Source: a virus. From it: DNA of 22,878 nt. Positions within the stretch are counted from its first letter, which is position 1. Every line of letters starts with the position of its first letter. Below the pieces are notes generated by a model, which was not told the DNA's origin, searched no databases, and saw only the letters and a list, made by a program, of their open reading frames with translations. The DNA lies in IMG/VR virus record IMGVR_UViG_3300000956_000091, positions 1 to 22,878 of that record; one strand, written 5' to 3'. The position numbers and the translations under genes were made by a program. Below are positions 5,932-12,999 of the stretch, one piece after another.

Positions 5932-7859
5932 GGCTCGACCCCTCCGAACACTCGATCGCGGAAGAAGGCATACCGGCGCGGGCTGTACCTCTTCAGCCGG
6001 GCCGGGTTCAGGAAGTAGAGCATGCCCGACTCGGCGAAGTCTTCGGCGTAGCCGTCGGTCATGGCATAGCGCGTCGGGTACATCTCGGCGCCGCTCTCGA
6101 TCGCGCTCTCGATCTTCGCGATCTCGTTCCTGACGCGAACGAGCAGCCCTTCGTAGAAGCTGTCGCCCGTCTCGCTCAGTCGCTCGACGTACTTCGCTTC
6201 CGACTCGCGCAGCCCCTTCAGCGCCCCGGCGTCGGGAGCGACCTGCCGCGTGGTGGCCTTCCTGATCGCGAAGTATTCGTCGTGCCAGTCCGCGGCGATC
6301 TTCTCGACCGACTTGAACGCCGACCACGCCTGCCGGGCCGTCGAGTTGACGGCCGTGTCGTACAGCCCGTAGCGGAAGTGGATCGTGTGCAGGAACTCGT
6401 GCAGGAAGATCTCTTCGACGCCGTTGACGCCCTCGCCCGCCCGGATCGACCTTGTGATATACGCCGGGAGCTTCGGAAGGTTCGCCTCGACGTAGCCCTG
6501 CGGGAATGCCCGGCCGAGCACGTTCGCGCCCCACCGGCTCGCGAACGGCGGCCGGATACCGAGGAAGCGCAGGTACTCGCTGTCGACGACGTAGCTCGGA
6601 TTGATCGCCCGGAGCCGTTCGAGCGCCTGAATGGTCGCAGCCCGAAGCTCCGGAGCCCACCCGAGCGGCTTGCCCCACGTGATCCCGTACCTGAGCTGCA
6701 GGAAGTTCGCGAACGCGGCGTTCCCCTGCGTGCCCTTCAGCAGCGAGAGCATCCGGATCTCGTCGGCCGTGAGCGTCCCGAGCCCACGCCAGAACTGCGC
6801 GTTCACGAGAGCTTCGAGCCGCTGCAGCGCGGCGAGCGAGTTCAGCGGCCCGGTCGCCCGGAGCGCCGCGTCGAGAATGTCGTCGGACACGCCCGGCAGC
6901 GCCGCTCGAATGCGGTTCAGGATGCCCCACTGATCGACCGTCACCCTCGACAGCGACGAGAGCTGACCGAGCGCGTTCGGGAAGTCGCCCGCGGCAGGCG
7001 GGATGATCGGCTTCTTCAGCCCGCCCATCGCCGTCTTCGGCAGGACCGGCGGCACGACGGCCGTGCCCGGCTTCAGGATCTTGCCGTTCGGATCTCGGTA
7101 CTCGGCCCGGATCGAGCACCGGCAGCGGGGATGCGCCGGGAGCTTCGGGAGCGGCCCGGCGAACGGGTAGCCGTCGCCCGGTGCGATCCGGTACACCTTG
7201 CCGCCCCGCGGCCCGCACGTCGGACACACGGCTTCGTCGGGCGAGATGATCCAGCGGACGAAGCTCGCCCCGGTCGACTCGATCCCGGCGAGTACGCCGC
7301 CGTTGAACGCCTTCATCGTCTCGGTCCGGGCGATCACGCCTGCCCGGTATTCGAGGCTCGGCCAGTGGGGTATGTTCGTCAGCCCCGACGCGATGATCCG
7401 GGTCCGGAGATCCGAGCCCGAGAGCCCCTGCAGGATGCCCTGAGCGATCGACTGCCGGATCGAGACGCGAATGTCGTTCGACGCCCCGACGATCAGCCCG
7501 AGCGTGTCCTTCGAGAGCGCGTCGAGCGCCGCGATCGGCATGACGACGGAGCTGTTGATCCGCCACCCGGCCGAGTAGGCTTCGGGGATGACGCTCGTCG
7601 TCCAACGGGAGCCGTCCGCGGCGAGCTGCGTCGCGACGCGGTTCGTCTCGTCGAGCAGCTTCCGGTAGAACACCGAGTCGCTCGCCGTGAGCGAGCCCTC
7701 GCGGATGAACTGTTCAAGTTCGAGGCGAGCCTCGCGGAAGAAGCTCTGAAGCTGCGCTGTCGAGTCGGCCTCCGCTCCGAGGAACTGCCACAGCCACGTG
7801 TGCCGGGGCGAAGTGACCCCGCCGGGGCGAAGCTCGTCGGGGAATGGCGCCAGCGTCAC
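5928..7859 (-). CDS. Mu F-like minor head protein fused to an HExxH metallopeptidase-like domain
   Basis: 643 residues from a GTG. Residues about 110-255 match the Mu F / SPP1 gp7 head-morphogenesis domain: a helix with IARTETMKAFN, then CPTC at 212-215 and HPRCRC at 243-248. After a Pro-rich linker (260-290) and a helical region comes a C-terminal domain with HEFLH at 487-491 and EDFAE at 606-610 followed by YFLNPARLKRYSP. This is the pattern of gluzincin-type metallopeptidases in which a downstream Glu completes the zinc site. Mu F domains with C-terminal effector domains are known in phages. Several long frames over this gene on the other strand and other frames are shadows. Confidence 0.85.
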   Translation of the reverse strand: MTLAPFPDELRPGGVTSPRHTWLWQFLGAEADSTAQLQSFFREARLELEQFIREGSLTASDSVFYRKLLDETNRVATQLAADGSRWTTSVIPEAYSAGWRINSSVVMPIAALDALSKDTLGLIVGASNDIRVSIRQSIAQGILQGLSGSDLRTRIIASGLTNIPHWPSLEYRAGVIARTETMKAFNGGVLAGIESTGASFVRWIISPDEAVCPTCGPRGGKVYRIAPGDGYPFAGPLPKLPAHPRCRCSIRAEYRDPNGKILKPGTAVVPPVLPKTAMGGLKKPIIPPAAGDFPNALGQLSSLSRVTVDQWGILNRIRAALPGVSDDILDAALRATGPLNSLAALQRLEALVNAQFWRGLGTLTADEIRMLSLLKGTQGNAAFANFLQLRYGITWGKPLGWAPELRAATIQALERLRAINPSYVVDSEYLRFLGIRPPFASRWGANVLGRAFPQGYVEANLPKLPAYITRSIRAGEGVNGVEEIFLHEFLHTIHFRYGLYDTAVNSTARQAWSAFKSVEKIAADWHDEYFAIRKATTRQVAPDAGALKGLRESEAKYVERLSETGDSFYEGLLVRVRNEIAKIESAIESGAEMYPTRYAMTDGYAEDFAESGMLYFLNPARLKRYSPRRYAFFRDRVFGGVEP

Positions 7860-7893
7860 GCCTGACAGCCTACAGCGGCCCTAGACAGCCGGA

Positions 7894-7919
7894 AGCCCGC
7901 CGGGCTGACCCGACGGGCT
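7894..7919 (-). terminator. Hairpin terminator-like element after the 158-residue gene
   Basis: In the 91-nt gap between genes, AGCCCGTCGGG and CCCGGCGGGCT form an 11-bp stem (one G-U pair) with a 4-nt loop (TCAG). Only a short run of T follows, so it may be a weak intrinsic terminator or an RNA-processing site. It closes the segment of genes that has its own promoters. Confidence 0.55.
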
Positions 7920-7950
7920 CCTGAGCGGCTCTGCCGTAGCAGCGTCGATC

Positions 7951-8424
7951 CTAGCGCGTCAGCGCCTCGACCATGTCGGCCGCCGACCGAGTCAGCGCAT
8001 CCGCATCGCCTCGCCACGTGAGCTGATACATCGCGTAGCTGACCCTCTCCCACTGTGCCCGAGACATCGTGAGCGTGAGCTGCTCGGCAGCCTTCGCGGA
8101 AGGCTTGAACGCATCGACCACGACCCGCGCGGCCTCGGTGCCGTACGCCTCGCCAGCGGCCTTCGCGGACTTCGCGCTCACGGCGATTGCGCCTGTGAGT
8201 GAACGGACCGTGACCTTCGTGATCGGGAAGACCTCGCGCATGTTCGCGTCGTAGCGGCGCGTGCGCTCGATCGTCGCGCTGCCCTTGAACTCGTGCCGCT
8301 CGCCGTCGGGATCGGTGATCGTGACCGTCGCCCATCCCGTCTCCCCACCGACGCCGACGTAGGTGGAGATGCTGAACTCACCCTTGCCGGTGCTGAGCTT
8401 CCACGAGCTAGCTGTCTGTGCCAT
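7951..8424 (-). CDS. 157-residue protein of unknown function behind its own promoter
   Basis: 157 residues from ATG 8424, with AAGGAG 7 nt upstream, which excludes the longer frame extending to 8877. The first half looks beta-rich (WKLSTGKGEFSISTYVGVGG, WATVTITDPDGERHEFKGSA), the second helical (AVSAKSAKAAGEAYGTEAARV, SRAQWERVSYAMYQLTW). I do not recognise it. A promoter with an operator-like palindrome lies directly upstream and a hairpin follows the stop, so it can be a single transcription unit in the late operon. That layout is typical of phage morons, genes that often act on the host and not in the virion. Confidence 0.72.
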   Translation of the reverse strand: MAQTASSWKLSTGKGEFSISTYVGVGGETGWATVTITDPDGERHEFKGSATIERTRRYDANMREVFPITKVTVRSLTGAIAVSAKSAKAAGEAYGTEAARVVVDAFKPSAKAAEQLTLTMSRAQWERVSYAMYQLTWRGDADALTRSAADMVEALTR

Positions 8425-8443
8425 CTGAGTGCTCCTTCCGTGT

Positions 8444-8458
8444 GCCCGACCGTCGGGC
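8444..8458 (-). promoter_or_regulatory. Inverted repeat near +1 of promoter P1
   Basis: GCCCGAC-C-GTCGGGC (plus-strand reading) is a perfect 7-bp inverted repeat with a single central base, lying just after the predicted transcription start of P1. The same place at P2 holds a repeat with the same core (GACCGTC) and matching changes in both arms. It could be an operator or a 5'-end RNA hairpin. Confidence 0.5.
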
Positions 8459-8467
8459 GATGTGAGA

Positions 8468-8496
8468 AAGTTACTCCGAAGCTTCTGTGCTGTCAA
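8468..8496 (-). promoter_or_regulatory. Promoter P1 (sigma-70 type)
   Basis: On the minus strand, TTGACA (8496-8491), a 17-nt spacer and TAACTT (8473-8468) form a good vegetative promoter. The spacer holds GAAGCTTC (8478-8485). Predicted start of transcription is near 8461, leaving a leader of about 37 nt before ATG 8424. The -35 box lies inside an 18-bp palindrome. Confidence 0.7.
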
Positions 8497-8509
8497 GCCC
8501 TGACTTGAC
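8492..8509. promoter_or_regulatory. Operator-like palindrome over the P1 -35 box
   Basis: GTCAAG-CCCTGA-CTTGAC is an 18-bp palindrome with perfect 6-bp arms, overlapping the -35 hexamer and starting 4 nt after the upstream gene's stop. The same palindrome with a similar centre occurs at P2. The overlap with -35 suggests repression by a dimeric regulator, phage or host encoded; no candidate regulator gene can be tied to it. Confidence 0.6.
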
Positions 8510-8513
8510 GGCT

Positions 8514-8768
8514 TCACGGGTTCTTCAGCTCGCAGTCGACGATGCCGTTCGCGAGGATCGAGCCGTCGGTGATCGCGCTGAACACGGCGTACTTGACGTC
8601 GTTCCGGATGGTCGCGACGTCGTCGACGCCGTAGTTCTCGCAGTAGTCGTCGAGATCGACGATCACGGCCAGCTCGACGCGGACCGTGATCCTCTTCGCT
8701 CGCTCGGTGCGGGCGATGCAGCGGTTCATCGCCGCCAGATCGCCCGCCACCGTCCGTCGCCGGGTCAT
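8514..8768 (-). CDS. 84-residue protein of unknown function
   Basis: 84 residues. The start ATG overlaps the preceding stop by 4 nt. The N-terminus is basic (MTRRRTVAGDLAAMNRCIAR); then comes a strand-helix pattern (VRVELAVIVDLDDYCENYGVDD, VKYAVFSAITDG). I see no known motif. It is the second gene of the two-gene unit behind promoter P2 and ends just before promoter P1. Confidence 0.68.
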   Translation of the reverse strand: MTRRRTVAGDLAAMNRCIARTERAKRITVRVELAVIVDLDDYCENYGVDDVATIRNDVKYAVFSAITDGSILANGIVDCELKNP

Positions 8769-9259
8769 GCCCCCACCTGCTCGTACCCGTACTTGTCCTC
8801 ACGGACCTCGGTCGCCTTCTCGCGATGCGCGACACTGATCGGGTCGAGCGGCTTGATCCAGCCGTCGATGATCGCAATGATCGTCTTCGCGGCGACCTCC
8901 GGGGTCGAGCGCGTCGCGTCGAGATCGAAGATCCCGGCGGCGTCCAGCTCAGCGAGTGCCCGTTGCGTCGCGGCCGAGAGATCCCGGCTCGCGTACTCGG
9001 CCTTCCATGCGCGGCTGAAGCCGGAGTTCCGGATCTCGCCGAGCACTTCCAGCTCGTACACGGCCTGCTGATATGACTCGCGGCGCTTCTCGGCGGCGAG
9101 CACGCTCGCGATGACCGGGTCGATGCTCATGACCGGGTGCTTCGCGCAGCCGGTGTAGCTGCCGTGCTCCGTGTTCAGGTAGTTCGCCGAGCACGCCTCG
9201 CATCCGAGCGTCGCGTCGACCTTGACCGTGTAGTCCCATCCTGCGACTGGCTTCTGCAT
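8765..9259 (-). CDS. Putative zinc-site protein of unknown function, first gene behind promoter P2
   Basis: 164 residues from ATG 9259, with AAGGAG upstream. A likely metal site lies near the N-terminus: CEAC at residues 20-23, then C and H in TGCAKHPVM. The rest is mainly helical (SVLAAEKRRESYQQAVYELE, TQRALAELDAAG), with APEVAAKTIIAII-like segments near the end. Not recognised. Its own promoter, operator-like repeats and unrelated neighbours (portal upstream, head protein downstream) mark it as an accessory gene, not core morphogenesis. Confidence 0.72.
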   Translation of the reverse strand: MQKPVAGWDYTVKVDATLGCEACSANYLNTEHGSYTGCAKHPVMSIDPVIASVLAAEKRRESYQQAVYELEVLGEIRNSGFSRAWKAEYASRDLSAATQRALAELDAAGIFDLDATRSTPEVAAKTIIAIIDGWIKPLDPISVAHREKATEVREDKYGYEQVGA

Positions 9260-9282
9260 CTCGATCTCTCTCCTTCGTCTGC

Positions 9283-9297
9283 GTCGGACCGTCCGAC
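9283..9297 (-). promoter_or_regulatory. Inverted repeat near +1 of promoter P2
   Basis: GTCGGAC-C-GTCCGAC (plus-strand reading) is a perfect 7-bp inverted repeat with one central base, beginning at about +1 of P2. It shares the GACCGTC core with the P1 copy while the outer arm bases differ in a paired way, so the symmetry is conserved rather than the exact sequence. Confidence 0.5.
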
Positions 9298-9304
9298 AAG
9301 AGAG

Positions 9305-9333
9305 AAGGTAGGAGCTTCCGAAGCTTCTGTCAA
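9305..9333 (-). promoter_or_regulatory. Promoter P2 (sigma-70 type)
   Basis: On the minus strand, TTGACA (9333-9328), a 17-nt spacer and TACCTT (9310-9305). The spacer begins with GAAGCTTC (9320-9327), followed by a second half copy (GGAAGCTCC). Predicted start is near 9298, about 40 nt before ATG 9259. The last codons of the upstream gene overlap the -35 region. Confidence 0.68.
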
Positions 9334-9346
9334 GTCCTAACTTGAC
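9329..9346. promoter_or_regulatory. Operator-like palindrome over the P2 -35 box
   Basis: GTCAAG-TCCTAA-CTTGAC is an 18-bp palindrome whose arms extend to 7 bp (GTCAAGT/ACTTGAC). Arms are identical to the P1 copy. It overlaps both the -35 box and the end of the upstream coding region. Confidence 0.62.
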
Positions 9347-9674
9347 GGGTCGGCGACCGATCGAGCTTCGAGCCCGGCACGAGGATCTCGAACGTCCGGA
9401 TCATCTCGTGCGGGATCGCCATCCCGTCCGCGATGTACGGCTCCGAGTCGTGCTGCCAGTTCGCGTTCAGCGCGACGAGCACGTAGGCGTCGTTCGAGCC
9501 CACGAAGTAACCCGTCGTCTCTTCGAGCGACTTCCGCATGACGTCGAGCGTGTCGAGATAATCGGGGATCGTCGACCAGCCGTTGTGCACCCGCGAGGCA
9601 TCACGCCACCGAGCGCGCACGACATCGCCCTGTCGCGCCCGCTTCAGCGTCGCCCGGTACTCGCGCTCTCTCAC
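9330..9674 (-). CDS. 114-residue phage protein of unknown function
   Basis: 114 residues from a GTG at 9674; no other start in this frame lies upstream before the portal gene. The layout GDVVRARWRDA...NGW, then ETTGYFVGSNDAYVLVAL, then AIPHEMIRTFEIL resembles a small phage protein family of unknown function that reads like an SH3-like beta barrel. No Shine-Dalgarno site is visible because the base before the GTG ends a long inverted repeat. The stop lies within the -35 palindrome of P2. Confidence 0.68.
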   Translation of the reverse strand: MREREYRATLKRARQGDVVRARWRDASRVHNGWSTIPDYLDTLDVMRKSLEETTGYFVGSNDAYVLVALNANWQHDSEPYIADGMAIPHEMIRTFEILVPGSKLDRSPTRQVRT

Positions 9675-9738
9675 TGAGGCGAGCCGGATAGCGACAGGGT
9701 TGTGCTAACCGAACCCGCTCTTTCCCCGGCTCGCCTCA
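9675..9738 (-). repeat. 64-nt inverted-repeat element filling the gap after the portal gene
   Basis: TGAGGCGAGCCGG and CCGGCTCGCCTCA form a perfect 13-bp stem around a 38-nt centre. The element runs from the portal stop codon (its TGA is the first three bases) to the base before the next GTG. The centre can also pair (GGGTT with AACCC, AGCG with CGCT), so a branched RNA fold is likely. There is no T-run, so it is not a standard terminator. It could be a processing or translation-control element or a small mobile palindrome. Confidence 0.65.
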
Positions 9739-11277
9739 TGCCTGCCGCTGTGCGCTAGATCCGCCCCTGCGCGTCTGTGGCGGCCCCTGACGCCCGCCCG
9801 GCGGCGGCGGTGCGTCGTCGTCCTCTTCGGCCGGTGCGCCGCCTCCGAAGGCGTCCTGCGCGGCCTGCACCGACGCGGCCTTCTCGTCGGCGATGCGCGC
9901 CAGCTCGTCGTCGAGTTCCTCGGCAGGCACTCGCCGGAGCTTCCGAAGCGAGAGTTCGAGCGACGACATGCCCGCCCCGAAGAGCCCCTGCTCGATCCGG
10001 GCTTCCTGCTCGTCGTCGGCCGGGAGCGGCGAGCCCGACGTCACCTTCGCCTTGCGCTGAGCTTCGTCCGTCACGCCGTCGATCCTGAGCCCGAAGTCGA
10101 TGATCCGCCGCTCCCGCGCCGCCTCGCGCCGCTGCCAGCGTGCCGCCTTCTTCAGATAGTTCTGAAGCTGCAGACGCATCGCTGTGCCCGAGCCGAGTTC
10201 ACCGCCCACGCCCCGGCCGAAGTAGCTGAGCGGAACCTCGGACGTGAGCATGATCAGGTCGATCACCTTGTCGAGATCGGCGAGATGCTGATCGAGCATG
10301 CCCTCGAAGGTGATATAGCGCGCCACGTCGGCTTCCTTCGGGTCGCGGATGCCGATCGCCTTGTCGGAGCCCTTGAACAGCGTGCCGCCGAACATCGTCG
10401 ACGCCGGGATCTGCAGCATCGGGTCGCCGTGGTATTCGAGAATGTTCGAGACGTTCGAGAGCGTGTTGTCGACGTCGTCGAAGAGGGTCATGCAGCGGGA
10501 GAGTTCCGAGACGCCCCAATACCGACCGCTCCACCGGGCGCCGTGCATGTCGATGAACGGCAGGAAGTCGAGCGTCGTCTGCTCGGACGAGACGCGACTG
10601 AAGTCCTCCTTCCCGCCCTTGCGCTCGGACCGGGTGATCTCGTACTTGCCTGAGATCGAGCTGACCTCGTGCATCTCGCGGACCTGCCAGATCTCATCCC
10701 GGCCGTCGTCCTTCGGGCGGTTCTCTTCCCACGCCAGCACGACGTACTCGATCAGCCGGTCGCTACCGCTCCGGAGCTTCGGGAAGTAGATCCCCGAGCT
10801 GATCTCTTCGATCTGCACCGGGTGGCCCGTCAGGTCGCCGAGCGCCTCGGACCGGAAGAGCCGCACGACGCTCGTGCCCCGGAACGACGCCGCGAAGACG
10901 CTCTCCCACGCCCGGCCGTCCGACCAGCCGTTCGCGTCGTCGATCGCGGCCCATCGGTCCTCTACCGACGTCGACGGCAGCTCGATCTCGGGCGGATCGC
11001 CCCACACCGAGTCCGCCCACACGTTGCACAGCAGCTCGGGCAGCGCGACCGCGAGCAGGATCTTCGACTTCTGATCCTCGCGCAGCGCGGCTCGCTCGAA
11101 GACGTCGTGCGGGCGGTTCTCGATCAGCGCCTCGTACTCGACGTAGCGATCGAGCCGCTCGGCGTCTTCGTCCGGCGGCCACAGCTTCGTGCTCGACGGG
11201 ACGCGCACCCGCGTCCGGTTGAACGGCGTGAGCCCCATGACGATAGGCTGACCGTAGCTTCCGCTCCACGTCGGCAT
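9736..11277 (-). CDS. Portal protein
   Basis: 513 residues from ATG 11277, with TAGGAG before it. The family pattern is that of SPP1 gp6-like portals: an N-terminal helical region, a beta-rich wing (SFRGTSVVRLFRSEALGD, GIYFPKLRSG), the stem region with GRYWGVSELSRCMTLFDDVD, NVSNILEYHGDPMLQIPA, then LMLTSEVPLSYFG-like and SGTAMRLQLQNYLKKA, and a disordered Pro/Gly/Arg C-terminus. The dodecamer forms the DNA gate of the head and docks the terminase motor. It comes immediately after the nuclease half of the terminase. Confidence 0.9.
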   Translation of the reverse strand: MPTWSGSYGQPIVMGLTPFNRTRVRVPSSTKLWPPDEDAERLDRYVEYEALIENRPHDVFERAALREDQKSKILLAVALPELLCNVWADSVWGDPPEIELPSTSVEDRWAAIDDANGWSDGRAWESVFAASFRGTSVVRLFRSEALGDLTGHPVQIEEISSGIYFPKLRSGSDRLIEYVVLAWEENRPKDDGRDEIWQVREMHEVSSISGKYEITRSERKGGKEDFSRVSSEQTTLDFLPFIDMHGARWSGRYWGVSELSRCMTLFDDVDNTLSNVSNILEYHGDPMLQIPASTMFGGTLFKGSDKAIGIRDPKEADVARYITFEGMLDQHLADLDKVIDLIMLTSEVPLSYFGRGVGGELGSGTAMRLQLQNYLKKAARWQRREAARERRIIDFGLRIDGVTDEAQRKAKVTSGSPLPADDEQEARIEQGLFGAGMSSLELSLRKLRRVPAEELDDELARIADEKAASVQAAQDAFGGGAPAEEDDDAPPPPGGRQGPPQTRRGGSSAQRQA

Positions 11278-11286
11278 CGGCGTCTC

Positions 11287-12069
11287 CTACAGGAAGCCCG
11301 GCGGGCGCCGGTTCAGTACCACGGCGCCGCTGAGCAGCCCGGTCATCTGCAGTATCCCCGACGCGGCGTCGGCCATGTCGTCGTGTCGAGCGTTCGGCAG
11401 CCGGGAGAGCTGCCACTCGAAGGCTGAAGCCTGCATCGTCGGATGATGGTAGACCCGGCCGAACTCGTACATACGCCCGAGCGCGAGATGACGGCTCAGC
11501 TTGTCCCGGTCCGGGCGCACGCCTTCGATCGGAAGTTCCGGATGGTCGCCGACGAGAAGCTGCACGAGCGCCGTCTGATAGGCGACCTCTTCGATCCCGA
11601 TCGCCGCCGGGCGGTAGTACCTCGCGACCTCGACGATGATCTCTTCCTGCTCCTTGATCCCGACGCGGCCGTGCCAGAACCAGCGGAAGAACACCGCGCC
11701 CCGGAGCGTTGGCGGCGGTTCCTCGCCCGGCTTCAGCTCCCACTCGGGCGCCAGATGTGCCGGAGTCTGCTCTAGGCTCACGTTCGCGACGACGATCGCC
11801 GTCTCGTCGGCTGTCGTCTTCTGCGAGATCGCCGGGTCGATGAAGGCGTACGGCGTGCCCGGCGGGTCGCCCCGGTAGTACCGGAACCACTCGGGCTTGA
11901 TGATCTGACCGGCGAGCCCGCCCCGGCGGCCCTGATACATCGTCTCGAAGAGCGGCGTGCCGAGATCCTCGTGCGCCTGCGCGAGATCGGCGAGCGGAAT
12001 GTAGCCCGGCCACAGCGCCGGACCCTGACCGTGCAGCTCGACCTTCAGCCGGGTCGGAGCCTCAGTCAC
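11287..12069 (-). CDS. terL: Terminase large subunit, nuclease half
   Basis: 260 residues from a GTG that overlaps the upstream stop by 4 nt. It starts with the segment that normally joins the two terminase domains (ALWPGYIPLADLAQA, LFETMYQGRR, IIKPEWFRYY) and continues into an RNase H-like nuclease with YAFIDPA (D78), IGIEEVAYQ (E160), RPDRDKLSRHL and HDDMADA (D230, D234), the expected acidic metal ligands. It cuts concatemeric DNA during packaging. No ATPase motif is present; that half is encoded about 2.1 kb upstream at 14139-14984. The two together would give one normal-length TerL of about 540 residues. Confidence 0.9.
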   Translation of the reverse strand: MTEAPTRLKVELHGQGPALWPGYIPLADLAQAHEDLGTPLFETMYQGRRGGLAGQIIKPEWFRYYRGDPPGTPYAFIDPAISQKTTADETAIVVANVSLEQTPAHLAPEWELKPGEEPPPTLRGAVFFRWFWHGRVGIKEQEEIIVEVARYYRPAAIGIEEVAYQTALVQLLVGDHPELPIEGVRPDRDKLSRHLALGRMYEFGRVYHHPTMQASAFEWQLSRLPNARHDDMADAASGILQMTGLLSGAVVLNRRPPGFL

Positions 12070-12593
12070 AGCCTGAGCCGCTTCGCGAACGCGAACAGGA
12101 GCGCGCCCGCCCCGACGACGCATCCGATGATGAAGCTCGCGAGCAGCGCCGGATCGGCGACGCCCATCGTCGAGACGCGCGGCCCGTTGCCCGGCTTGTC
12201 GCGGTTCGGGTCACGGCCCGGCGGGCAGGTGCGCCCCGGCTCCTGTGCACCTGTCCGGATCTCGCAGGTCGGACGCGGCCGCGGGGTCCGCGGCGGCTCG
12301 ACGGACGTCTCGACCGGGGTCGGCGTCTCTGTGACAGCGACGATCGGCGGATCGGTCAGTTCCGGCTCAGGCGTGCCCGACGTCTCGACCGGAATGATGC
12401 TCGGGGTCGGCGACGCGACAGGCGAGAAGCTCGGAGCTTCGGACGCGCGCACGGTTGGAGCTGCGCTCGGGCTCGGCGCCACGGCCACGGGTGGCGGGCT
12501 AGGCAGCGCGTCGATGACCGTCTCGGCGACGCCCGCGACGAGCATCGCAGCCGTCAGGACACCGAGAAGGCCCGCGAGCCCCCTATCGCTCAC
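12066..12593 (-). CDS. Proline-rich membrane protein with a helix at each end
   Basis: 175 residues from a GTG, overlapping the upstream gene by 11 nt. Hydrophobic helix at about residues 8-25 (GLLGVLTAAMLVAGVAETV), then about 110 residues of Pro/Thr/Ser/Glu-rich, probably extended sequence with two cysteines (PTCEIRTG, GRTCPPG), then a second helix near 149-168 (LLASFIIGCVVGAGALLFAF) and a basic end. It could span the periplasm or cell wall space, like a spanin or signalling protein, but no family match is known to me. It lies directly before the terminase nuclease gene. Confidence 0.72.
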   Translation of the reverse strand: MSDRGLAGLLGVLTAAMLVAGVAETVIDALPSPPPVAVAPSPSAAPTVRASEAPSFSPVASPTPSIIPVETSGTPEPELTDPPIVAVTETPTPVETSVEPPRTPRPRPTCEIRTGAQEPGRTCPPGRDPNRDKPGNGPRVSTMGVADPALLASFIIGCVVGAGALLFAFAKRLRL

Positions 12594-12999
12594 GAGTCAG
12601 CACCGCCTCGCCGCCGGGCTCGGCTGCTGGCGTCTCGGGCTCGGCGAACGGGTGCGACCGGCGCCACTTCAGGTACTCGACGTCGACGATGACCGCGGCG
12701 AAGAGCCCCACGAACACCCCAAGGGTGAGCGGCGTCAGCGCTGAGCTGAGCGCGGCGTAGTCGATCGCGATGACGCCGCGCTCGTTCAGCACTCGGAGAG
12801 CCGTCAGGAACAGCAGGTACGAGAGCCCGAGCACGCCTCCCGACGTCACGACGAGCTTCACGAACGTCAGCGTGAGCCACGTCGACGGCAACGGCTTCGT
12901 CGTGCGGTCCTGCCGCCACAGCCGATACAGGTAGCGAACGCCCTGTATCGCCCGTAGGTCGACGATGATCACGATCACGAGCGCGATGACGAGCGCCAT
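12583..12999 (-). CDS. Membrane protein with three predicted helices (holin-like candidate)
   Basis: 138 residues starting at the ATG in TGAATG, right after the upstream stop. Hydrophobic helices at about 2-18 (LVIALVIVIIVDL), 45-69 (TFVKLVVTSGGVLGLSYLLFL) and 84-109 (LSSALTPLTLGVFVGLFAAVIV), with a charged, Pro/Glu-rich C-terminus. A holin or lysis-associated role is possible from size, helix number and neighbouring small membrane genes, but no diagnostic motif is present. Confidence 0.72.
   Translation of the reverse strand: MALVIALVIVIIVDLRAIQGVRYLYRLWRQDRTTKPLPSTWLTLTFVKLVVTSGGVLGLSYLLFLTALRVLNERGVIAIDYAALSSALTPLTLGVFVGLFAAVIVDVEYLKWRRSHPFAEPETPAAEPGGEAVLTRER

Noticed and set aside
5668-7605. 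645-codon minus-strand frame overlapping the head protein
   Set aside because: Only its last 88 codons (from GTG 5931) look like a gene; the rest is an Arg-rich out-of-frame reading of the Mu F-like gene.
6282-7865. 527-codon plus-strand frame
   Set aside because: Arg/Asp/Val-rich shadow of the Mu F-like gene; the minus-strand product has recognisable domains and coupled neighbours.
9675-9738. tRNA or classical rho-independent terminator
   Set aside because: The arm lengths and loops do not give a tRNA cloverleaf with proper anticodon and T arms, and no T-run follows the stem.
10763-12013. 416-codon minus-strand frame across portal and terminase nuclease genes
   Set aside because: Arg/Ala/Gly-rich out-of-frame reading over two well-recognised genes.
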